Shown here one piece after another: positions 1 to 5,129 of a DNA stretch of 5,129 nt. Position 1 is the first letter of the stretch; the number at the start of each line of letters is the position of its first letter. The notes under the pieces are model-generated. The model did not search any database. It was not told the DNA's origin and worked only from the letters and a program-made list of their open reading frames with translations. Origin of the DNA: Bacteroides sp. UBA7335 (lineage in GTDB: Bacteria > Bacteroidota > Bacteroidia > Bacteroidales > Bacteroidaceae); assembly GCA_002471185.1 (NCBI GenBank), contig DKPL01000056.1, positions 1 to 5,129 of the forward strand, written 5' to 3'. Made by a program: the position numbers and the translations under genes.

Positions 1-189
1 GGCGTTGAAGAATCAGAAGTTACAAATGAAGCAAGCTTCACAAACGATTTGGGCGCTGACTCTCTTGACACTGTAGAATTAATCATGGAATTCGAAAAAG
101 AATTTGGTATTTCTATTCCAGATGACCAAGCTGAAAAGATCGCTACTGTAGGTGACGCTGTATCTTACATCACAGAACACGTTAAATAA
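1..189 (+). CDS. acpP: Acyl carrier protein, 3' part (N-terminus outside the window)
   Basis: Acyl carrier protein is the small acidic cytosolic protein that carries fatty-acyl intermediates as thioesters on a 4'-phosphopantetheine arm. Frame 1 is open from the first base to the TAA at 187-189 and gives 62 residues. The attachment motif GADSLDTVEL is present; its serine, codon 61-63, is the predicted phosphopantetheine site and corresponds to Ser36 of E. coli AcpP. The acidic helix II that follows (IMEFEKEFG), then ISIPDDQAEKI and the end TVGDAVSYITEHVK, are typical of the family. Full-length AcpP is about 77-80 residues, so roughly 15-17 N-terminal residues and the promoter lie upstream of the window. 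fabF follows after 20 bases on the same strand, the usual acpP-fabF pair. The identification is secure; only the start is unseen. Confidence 0.96.
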   Translation, partial: GVEESEVTNEASFTNDLGADSLDTVELIMEFEKEFGISIPDDQAEKIATVGDAVSYITEHVK

Positions 190-209
190 GTAATCCCGAA
201 CTTTTAGTT

Positions 210-1472
210 ATGGAATTAAAAAGAGTTGTAGTAACAGGCCTCGGCGCCATTACTCCTATTGGTAATACTGTTCCGGAATTCTGGGACAATCTTGTGAATG
301 GGGTTAGTGGAGCAGGGCCTATTACTTATTTCGACGCTTCACAATTCAAAACTCAATTTGCATGTGAAGTGAAAGGCTTCGATGCAACCAATTATATCGA
401 CCGCAAAGAAGCGCGTAAGATGGACTTGTACACACAATTTGGCGTAGCTGTTGCCAAAGAAGCTGTGGCAGACTCTGGTCTTGACGTTGAGAAAGAAGAT
501 TTGAATAAAATTGGAGTTATCTTTGGTGCAGGTATTGGTGGTATCCATACTTTCGAAGAAGAAGTAGGAAACTACCATACAAACAAAGAGAAAGGTCCAA
601 AATTCAATCCATTCTTCATTCCGAAAATGATTTCGGATATTGCAGCCGGTCAAATCTCCATTATGTATGGCTTTCACGGTCCTAACTATGCTACTTGTTC
701 GGCATGTGCTACATCAACCAATGCCATTGCAGATGCATTCAACCTAATTCGTTTGGGAAAATGTAACGCAATCGTTACCGGTGGTGCAGAAGCAGCTATT
801 GGTAGTGCAGGTGTGGGCGGTTTTAATGCTATGCATGCGCTTTCTACACGCAACGATGATGCACTAAGAGCATCACGTCCGTTTAGCGCTAGCCGTGACG
901 GTTTCGTTATGGGCGAAGGTGGTGGTTGTTTGGTTCTCGAAGAGCTAGAACACGCTAAAGCACGCGGAGCTAAAATCTATGCAGAAGTTGCCGGCGCAGG
1001 TATGTCGGCTGATGCGTATCACTTGACCGCTTCTCATCCGGATGGATTGGGTGCTAAGCTTGTGATGATGAACGCATTGGAAGATGCAGAGATGACTCCG
1101 GATCAGGTTGACTATATCAACGTACACGGAACATCAACTCCTGTTGGAGATATATCTGAGTCTAAAGCTATCAAAGAAGTATTTGGTGAACATGCTTATA
1201 AATTAAACATCAGTTCTACCAAATCTATGACAGGTCACCTTTTGGGTGCAGCAGGTGCGGTTGAATCTATCGCTAGTATCCTTGCTATCCAAAATGGTAT
1301 TGTGCCTCCTACTATCAATCACGAAGAGGGAGATAATGATGAGAACATCGACTACAATCTTAATTTCACTTTCAACAAAGCTCAGAAACGCGAAATTAAT
1401 GTTGCTTTATCAAACACTTTTGGTTTTGGTGGACACAACGCTTGTGTTATCTTCAAGAAATACGCTGAATAA
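210..1472 (+). CDS. fabF: 3-oxoacyl-[acyl-carrier-protein] synthase II (KAS II)
   Basis: FabF condenses malonyl-ACP with acyl-ACP, releasing CO2, and so elongates the chain in cytosolic type II fatty acid synthesis. The 420-residue product is slightly longer than E. coli FabF (412). It opens with RVVVTGLGAITPIG, typical of the thiolase-fold condensing enzymes. The catalytic triad is visible: Cys166 in TCSACATSTNAI, His306 in NVHGTSTPVGD and His343 in KSMTGHLLGAAGAVE, with the supporting Lys338. The gatekeeper loop GFGGHN is at 405-410, with Phe406 matching Phe400 of E. coli. Two active-site histidines plus the GFGG loop mark a FabF/FabB elongating enzyme rather than FabH, and overall similarity favours FabF. 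The ATG start places the family N-terminus at residue 1. No Shine-Dalgarno sequence precedes it; the leader is AT-rich, as is common in Bacteroidota. It lies 20 bases after acpP and 3 bases before rnc, so it is probably cotranscribed with both. Confidence 0.98.
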   Translation: MELKRVVVTGLGAITPIGNTVPEFWDNLVNGVSGAGPITYFDASQFKTQFACEVKGFDATNYIDRKEARKMDLYTQFGVAVAKEAVADSGLDVEKEDLNKIGVIFGAGIGGIHTFEEEVGNYHTNKEKGPKFNPFFIPKMISDIAAGQISIMYGFHGPNYATCSACATSTNAIADAFNLIRLGKCNAIVTGGAEAAIGSAGVGGFNAMHALSTRNDDALRASRPFSASRDGFVMGEGGGCLVLEELEHAKARGAKIYAEVAGAGMSADAYHLTASHPDGLGAKLVMMNALEDAEMTPDQVDYINVHGTSTPVGDISESKAIKEVFGEHAYKLNISSTKSMTGHLLGAAGAVESIASILAIQNGIVPPTINHEEGDNDENIDYNLNFTFNKAQKREINVALSNTFGFGGHNACVIFKKYAE

Positions 1473-1475
1473 GAC

Positions 1476-2450
1476 GTGTTACGTAACCAAATAAACAAGA
1501 TAAGAGTGCTCTTCAAAAAAGATAGAGACTCTTATCTTTGTTTTTATAAAATCTTAGGGTTTTATCCTCAACATATAGAGCTATACAAACAAGCTCTTCT
1601 ACACAAATCAATTACCTTCAGAAACGAAAAAGGACGCTTGTTGAACAATGAGCGACTTGAGTTCTTGGGCGATGCCATTATTGATGCTATCATTGCAGAT
1701 ATCTTATACCAAAGGTATGAGGGCAAACGCGAAGGTTTCTTGACCAACACCCGCTCAAAAATCGTTCAACGAGAAACGCTAAACAAGCTGGCTATTGATA
1801 TCGGTTTAGATAAGCTGATAAGGTATGCTGTGCGATCATCGTCACACAATAACTATATGTATGGCAATGCTTTTGAGGCATTTATTGGAGCGATCTACTT
1901 AGACCAAGGTTACGAATGTTGCAAGAAGTTCTTTGAAGACAAAATCATTACCCCATACATTGATATTGAGAAACTTTCGAGAAAGGAGGTTAACTTCAAA
2001 TCGAAGCTAATAGAGTGGAGCCAAAAAAATAAGATGGAGGTGTCATTTGAACTTATCGAACAGTCATTTGATAGCGATAATAACCCAATCTTTCAAACAG
2101 AGGTTCGCATTGAAGGCTTGATGGCAGGAACTGGCGAAGGGTATTCTAAAAAGGAATCACAACAAAATGCAGCTAAAGTTGCACTGAAGCGCATTAAAGA
2201 GGCTGCTTTCTTAGAAAGCATCAATAGTGCAAAAGCAAATAAGCTGATTGAAACGAATGCTGTGGATGCTACAGAGGAAGAGAATAGACAGAATGAAAGT
2301 GATACAGAAAAAGCAACTCCCAATAATAGTGAAGCTGCTCTTAGTACATTATCAGATGTCGATATAGAGGTTCTCGCAGATGAAGATACAATGTTGGATG
2401 AAGAGGATTTAACCAAAACAAATCCCCATTCGGCGACCTTGAACGACTAA
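1476..2450 (+). CDS. rnc: Ribonuclease III with an acidic C-terminal extension, GTG start
   Basis: RNase III cleaves double-stranded RNA and processes rRNA precursors and structured mRNAs. The 324-residue protein has the endonuclease domain at about 20-165, with signature NERLEFLGDAI (Glu59, Glu62, Asp66) and NAFEAFIGAIYLDQG with essential Glu134. Asn131 occupies the position of E. coli Asp114. A double-stranded-RNA-binding domain covers about 172-242, ending in the helix GYSKKESQQNAAKVAL. Residues from about 250 to 324 are an extra tail with no recognised domain, with 20 acidic and 5 Lys/Arg residues and probably disordered; E. coli RNase III has only 226 residues. The start is GTG at 1476: an in-frame TAA (the fabF stop) lies six bases upstream, and the next methionine is in the middle of the catalytic domain, so an N-terminal GTG is the best choice. 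The next GTG, at 1506, would remove ten residues. The 3' end overlaps convergent pfkA by 42 bases, and a strong hairpin sits in codons 6-23. Confidence 0.97.
   Translation: MLRNQINKIRVLFKKDRDSYLCFYKILGFYPQHIELYKQALLHKSITFRNEKGRLLNNERLEFLGDAIIDAIIADILYQRYEGKREGFLTNTRSKIVQRETLNKLAIDIGLDKLIRYAVRSSSHNNYMYGNAFEAFIGAIYLDQGYECCKKFFEDKIITPYIDIEKLSRKEVNFKSKLIEWSQKNKMEVSFELIEQSFDSDNNPIFQTEVRIEGLMAGTGEGYSKKESQQNAAKVALKRIKEAAFLESINSAKANKLIETNAVDATEEENRQNESDTEKATPNNSEAALSTLSDVDIEVLADEDTMLDEEDLTKTNPHSATLND
1493..1545 (+). promoter_or_regulatory. Long stem-loop with trailing T-run inside the rnc 5' codons
   Basis: Bases 1493-1507 pair with 1528-1543 (15 pairs, T1539 bulged). The stem continues inward as 1509-1514 with 1521-1527 (6 pairs, T1523 bulged), with G1508 bulged between the two parts and a loop of six A at 1515-1520. 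This makes 21 pairs with three single-base bulges, all Watson-Crick. Five T follow at 1541-1545, the last of the arm included. The structure starts 20 bases after the fabF stop, where a terminator of acpP-fabF would be expected, yet it lies within the start of rnc. It may be a leaky terminator that lowers rnc expression relative to acpP-fabF, or an RNase III cleavage site for autoregulation, as known in principle from the E. coli rnc leader. The pairing is seen; the function is inferred. Confidence 0.6.
2409..2450. other. Codon-aligned convergent overlap of rnc and pfkA
   Basis: The last 42 bases of rnc (Leu312 to its TAA) are also the last 42 bases of pfkA on the other strand. The two frames are in antisense register, so each codon of one gene is the exact reverse complement of a codon of the other: the pfkA TAA is read as the rnc TTA for Leu312, and the rnc TAA as a pfkA TTA Leu codon. 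The pfkA part encodes LVVQGRRMGICFG, which resembles the end of related PfkA proteins. The rnc part is the end of a tail with no recognised domain. It is therefore likely that rnc was extended over pfkA rather than the reverse. No clear terminator hairpin is seen here. Confidence 0.9.
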
Positions 2451-3422
2451 ATCGTGTGATTCGGTTACCAAGTTTAGCTTTCCTGCAACTTCTTCTAAAG
2501 GTACCGAAGAAATTTCATTTCCTGTTAGCGCTATCATTCTACCAAAACATCCTTCGGCTATCAACTCGGTTGCATGTCCTCCCATACGGGTTGAGAGATT
2601 GCGATCGAATGGTGTAGGTGAACCACCACGTTGTATATATCCCAATACAGTTTCGCGAGTTTCTATGCCGGTCATCCGTTCTATTTCATCGGCTATATAA
2701 GCAGCAGGACGCTTCACCCCATCGGTTCTTATGCCTTCGGCCACTACTACAATGGTGTAACTCTTGCCACGTAAAGCCCGTTGATGTATCGTTTCGCAGA
2801 CATTATTTATATCGTAAGGTATTTCGGGAAGAAGTATGATATCACCGCCACCTGCCATACCCGAGTATAAAGCAATCCATCCGGCTTTATGCCCCATCAC
2901 TTCAATCACCATCACACGCTTGTGCGAACTGGCAGTCGAATGTAAACGGTCAATGGCATCGGTCGCAATGCTTACGGCCGAATCAAAGCCAAAAGAGATA
3001 TCTGTTCCCCAAATATCATTATCTATCGTCTTAGGAACCGAGACTACATTTATACCGAAGGCTGCAAATTTAGCTGCTGTTTTTTGAGTTCCATTTCCTC
3101 CAATACAGACCAGGCAGTCAAGTCCTAACTCTTTCATGTTTTGTTTAATAAGAGTTGGTTTATGAACGCCATCAAGAGTCATTCCTCCTTTTTTAAAAGG
3201 TTTCTCGCGTGAGGTTCCAAGCACAGTTCCGCCTAAATTAAGAAGTCCTGAGAGCGATTTATCAGTAAAAAGCTCCACGTCTTTGGTCAGCAGCCCTTGA
3301 AACCCACTATGAATACCTACCACTTCCATACCATAATGATGAATGGCTGTTTTACAAACGCCACGAATCGTTGCATTGATTCCCGGACAATCACCTCCTG
3401 ATGTCAAAATACCTATTCTCAT
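2409..3422 (-). CDS. pfkA: 6-phosphofructokinase, probably ATP-dependent
   Basis: This enzyme phosphorylates fructose 6-phosphate to fructose 1,6-bisphosphate, the committed step of glycolysis, in the cytosol. The 337-residue product has the usual bacterial PfkA length. It begins MRIGILTSGGDCPGIN, the family N-terminus. Further motifs are GGTVLGTSR (64-72), IGGNGTQKTA (107-116), PKTIDNDIWGTD (130-141; Asp134 matches catalytic Asp127 of E. coli), HKRVMVIEVMG (167-177), LPEIPYD, VVAEGI (Glu229) and GYIQRGGSPTPFDR (261-274). The donor-specificity positions are mixed: Gly111 (E. coli Gly104) is the ATP-type residue, while Lys131 (E. coli Gly124) is the residue of pyrophosphate enzymes and of plant and trypanosome ATP enzymes. 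ATP use is therefore the better guess, but pyrophosphate is not excluded. Asn110 replaces the usual Asp103. The start is ATG with no Shine-Dalgarno sequence ahead. Its last 13 codons and stop are antisense to the end of rnc. Confidence 0.96.
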   Translation of the reverse strand: MRIGILTSGGDCPGINATIRGVCKTAIHHYGMEVVGIHSGFQGLLTKDVELFTDKSLSGLLNLGGTVLGTSREKPFKKGGMTLDGVHKPTLIKQNMKELGLDCLVCIGGNGTQKTAAKFAAFGINVVSVPKTIDNDIWGTDISFGFDSAVSIATDAIDRLHSTASSHKRVMVIEVMGHKAGWIALYSGMAGGGDIILLPEIPYDINNVCETIHQRALRGKSYTIVVVAEGIRTDGVKRPAAYIADEIERMTGIETRETVLGYIQRGGSPTPFDRNLSTRMGGHATELIAEGCFGRMIALTGNEISSVPLEEVAGKLNLVTESHDLVVQGRRMGICFG

Positions 3423-3486
3423 CTTTATTATCTTAAATGTCGGTATAAATACGTAAATAGTAAACTTTTAACGATTATTTCTGTTG

Positions 3487-3494
3487 TAAAGGTA
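3487..3494 (-). promoter_or_regulatory. Possible -7 promoter element for pfkA
   Basis: On the minus strand this reads TACCTTTA, one base from the Bacteroides -7 consensus TAnnTTTG. It would place the transcription start about 55-60 bases before the pfkA ATG. The sequence around it, TTGTAAAGGTA on the plus strand, resembles a motif I remember as common upstream of Bacteroides genes. No -33 TTTG element is seen at the expected distance, so the call is tentative. Confidence 0.4.
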
Positions 3495-3514
3495 GAAAAA
3501 AAAGAGAAATAACT

Positions 3515-3522
3515 TACATTTG
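3515..3522 (+). promoter_or_regulatory. Probable -7 promoter element for the GH3-family gene
   Basis: The sequence TACATTTG matches the Bacteroides primary sigma factor -7 consensus TAnnTTTG exactly. It lies 34 bases before the ATG of the GH3-family gene, which would give a leader of roughly 28 bases. The region just upstream is A-rich (3495-3513). No TTTG is present at the expected -33 position, which is common because that element is weakly conserved. This is the only plus-strand match in the 134-base intergenic region. Confidence 0.6.
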
Positions 3523-3556
3523 CAATATTAAAAAACTGAAGACGAAAGAAATAGAA

Positions 3557-5065
3557 ATGAGCATAACAAAAATAATCAAACCTATATTCAGTTCTCGTTT
3601 AAAAAAAATTGACCTCTACGGTATTTGTCCAGATGAGATTCAACAAAATGTTCTGACTAACCTTATTAATAAAGCAGCTAATACTGAATGGGGTAAGAAA
3701 CACGACTACAAATCGATTCGCAGTTATAACGACTATAAACAACGAGTTCCTATACAAACTTATGATGATATTAAACCGTACGTAGAACGACTCAGAGCAG
3801 GAGAACAAAATTTATTGTGGCCTTCTGAGATTAAATGGTTTGCCAAATCATCAGGAACAACAAATGATAAAAGCAAATTTTTGCCCGTCAGCAAAGAATC
3901 ACTACAAGATACTCACTATCGTGGTGGCAAGGATGCTGCTGCACTCTATTTTCGTCAAAATCCTAATAGTAAGTTCTTCTCAGGAAAGGGATTAATATTA
4001 GGAGGGAGTCACAGTCCAAACTTAAATTCTAATCATAGTTTAGTTGGCGATCTTTCTGCTATCCTAATACAGAATGTAAGTCCATTGGTTAATCTTGTCC
4101 GTGTGCCAAGCAAACAAATAGCTTTGATGGATGAGTGGGAAAGCAAGATTGAAGCTATTGCTAACAGCACCATTTCAACAAATGTAACAAGCATATCGGG
4201 GGTTCCTTCGTGGATGCTAGTGCTCATCAAACGTATTCTTGCCAAAACAGGAAAAAACACCCTAGAAGAGGTATGGCCAAACCTAGAAGTGTTCTTCCAT
4301 GGAGGGGTGGCATTTACTCCTTATCGTGAGCAGTATAAACAGGTGATTAAATCATCGTTGATGCATTATGTAGAGACTTATAATGCTTCTGAAGGGTATT
4401 TTGGAACACAAAGTGACTTAAGTGATCCGTCAATGCTGCTAATGATTGACTATGGCATATTTTATGAGTTTATCCCTGTTAGCGAACTTGATAAAGAGAA
4501 TCCAAAGATTTACTGTTTAGAAGAGGTAGAGCTTGACAAGAATTATGCTCTTGTGATTTCTACATCGTGTGGGTTATGGCGATATATGATTGGTGATACT
4601 GTAAAATTCACAAGCAAATCTCCCTATAAATTTGTTATAACAGGTCGCACAAAGCACTTTATTAATGCATTTGGTGAAGAGTTGATAGTAGATAATGCAG
4701 AAAAAGGATTAGCCAAAGCATGTGCTGAAACCGGAGCATTAGTGATCGATTATTCGGCAGCTCCTGTGTTTATGGATGAGAATGCCAAATGCCGTCATCA
4801 GTGGCTAATTGAGTTTGCCAAAACACCTGATTCGATAGAGCATTTTGCCTCTATTTTAGATAATACACTCAAAGAAGTAAACTCAGACTACGAAGCAAAA
4901 CGTTGGAAGGATATTGCATTGCAACCATTAGAGGTTATCATGGCAAGAAAAGGGTTATTTCACGATTGGTTGGCACAAAAAGGTAAACTTGGTGGGCAAC
5001 ATAAGGTTCCTAGACTAAGTAATACTCGCGAATATATTGAAGATATGTTGGCACTCAACCAATAA
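3557..5065 (+). CDS. GH3-family acyl-adenylate/amide synthetase-like protein
   Basis: The 502-residue protein belongs to the GH3 family of adenylate-forming enzymes. Plant members (for example JAR1) activate a carboxylic acid with ATP and join it to an amino acid; the substrates of bacterial members are unknown to me. Visible motifs are, in order: AKSSGTTNDKSKFLP at 96-110, the nucleotide-binding loop; YNASEGYFG at 275-283, the adenine/ribose motif; GLWRYMIGDTVKF at 339-351, equivalent to the plant YRVGD motif with Met344 in place of its arginine; and ITGRTKHFINAFGEEL at 361-376, the hinge to the C-terminal domain, which ends with QHKVPRLS at 481-488. Length and motif order suggest a complete, intact enzyme. 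No signal peptide or membrane segment is seen, so it is probably cytosolic. The ATG at 3557 follows an A-rich leader without Shine-Dalgarno. It is transcribed divergently from pfkA and is followed by a strong terminator 12 bases after its stop, so it is probably monocistronic. Confidence 0.93.
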   Translation: MSITKIIKPIFSSRLKKIDLYGICPDEIQQNVLTNLINKAANTEWGKKHDYKSIRSYNDYKQRVPIQTYDDIKPYVERLRAGEQNLLWPSEIKWFAKSSGTTNDKSKFLPVSKESLQDTHYRGGKDAAALYFRQNPNSKFFSGKGLILGGSHSPNLNSNHSLVGDLSAILIQNVSPLVNLVRVPSKQIALMDEWESKIEAIANSTISTNVTSISGVPSWMLVLIKRILAKTGKNTLEEVWPNLEVFFHGGVAFTPYREQYKQVIKSSLMHYVETYNASEGYFGTQSDLSDPSMLLMIDYGIFYEFIPVSELDKENPKIYCLEEVELDKNYALVISTSCGLWRYMIGDTVKFTSKSPYKFVITGRTKHFINAFGEELIVDNAEKGLAKACAETGALVIDYSAAPVFMDENAKCRHQWLIEFAKTPDSIEHFASILDNTLKEVNSDYEAKRWKDIALQPLEVIMARKGLFHDWLAQKGKLGGQHKVPRLSNTREYIEDMLALNQ

Positions 5066-5077
5066 TGATGCAACTTT

Positions 5078-5129
5078 ATAAACATAACAAAACCCCTAAG
5101 CTCAAACTTAGGGGTTTTGTTATGTTTAT
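5078..5129. terminator. Long perfect inverted repeat, probable bidirectional intrinsic terminator
   Basis: Bases 5078-5100 and 5107-5129 form a perfect 23-bp stem with a six-base loop, CTCAAA. The core nearest the loop is AACCCCTAAG paired with CTTAGGGGTT, and the TTTTG after the GGGG gives the T-rich descending side. Because the arms are symmetric, the minus strand has the same T-rich form, so it could also stop transcription from a convergent gene beyond the window. It begins 12 bases after the GH3-family stop codon. The right arm ends at the last base of the window, so the stem may be longer than seen. Confidence 0.9.

Noticed and set aside
1246..1494. Plus-strand open frame of 82 codons across the fabF end
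   Set aside because: It is out of frame inside fabF, which is intact with all catalytic residues. The product has no family resemblance.
1533..1540. TATCTTTG, an exact TAnnTTTG match, as an internal promoter for rnc
   Set aside because: It lies in the right arm of the hairpin, downstream of the rnc start, and no in-frame start codon follows before the catalytic domain. A transcript from it could not make RNase III, so the match is probably by chance.
2093..2416. Minus-strand open frame of 107 codons opposite the rnc tail
   Set aside because: It is Ser-rich and low-complexity, as expected from the antisense of an acidic coding tail, and has no recognised motif. It is read as a shadow of rnc.
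2490..2511. TTCTTC/GAAGAA inverted repeat as a terminator between rnc and pfkA
   Set aside because: The stem is only six AT-leaning pairs with a ten-base loop and no T-run, and it lies within pfkA codons.
3446..3465. TAAATA repeated at eight-base spacing in the pfkA leader, as a possible operator
   Set aside because: The unit is short and AT-rich in an AT-rich leader, with only two full copies and no palindrome. Chance is a sufficient explanation.
4033..4260. Minus-strand open frame of 75 codons inside the GH3-family gene
   Set aside because: It is antisense to conserved coding sequence, with no motif and no promoter; a shadow.

Overview
The window is a piece of chromosome from a member of the Bacteroidales, probably close to Bacteroides. 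The evidence is threefold. The proteins match my memory of Bacteroides forms: an RNase III with an LGFYP segment and the NAFEAFIGAIYLDQG block, and a PfkA with the IGGNGTQKTA and PKTIDNDIWGTD blocks. The DNA is AT-rich, and none of the visible start codons has a Shine-Dalgarno sequence in front of it. The one divergent intergenic region carries an exact TAnnTTTG promoter element of the Bacteroides type. The genus is not certain from sequence alone.

Layout. Positions 1-189 are the 3' part of acpP (acyl carrier protein), cut by the window edge. fabF (beta-ketoacyl-ACP synthase II, 210-1472) follows after 20 bases. rnc (ribonuclease III, 1476-2450) starts with GTG three bases after the fabF stop, so acpP-fabF-rnc reads as one operon. 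pfkA (6-phosphofructokinase, 2409-3422) lies on the minus strand, and its 3' end overlaps that of rnc by 42 bases. A 134-base divergent intergenic region (3423-3556) holds likely back-to-back promoters for pfkA and for a plus-strand GH3-family adenylating enzyme (3557-5065). A long perfect hairpin (5078-5129) closes the GH3 gene and reaches the window edge. No tRNA, rRNA, CRISPR array, insertion sequence or phage gene was seen, and no gene-free stretch exceeds 300 bases.

How the genes relate. AcpP carries the growing acyl chain that FabF elongates. RNase III shares their transcript but acts on double-stranded RNA. PfkA feeds glycolysis. The GH3 protein is a predicted acyl-adenylate/amide synthetase of unknown substrate in bacteria. 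The gene content is ordinary housekeeping, and I see no undescribed defence or mobile system. The points most worth a second look are structural: a 21-pair stem-loop with a following T-run inside the first codons of rnc, the codon-aligned antisense overlap of rnc and pfkA in a region without an obvious terminator, the closely packed divergent promoters, and the unusually long palindromic terminator.
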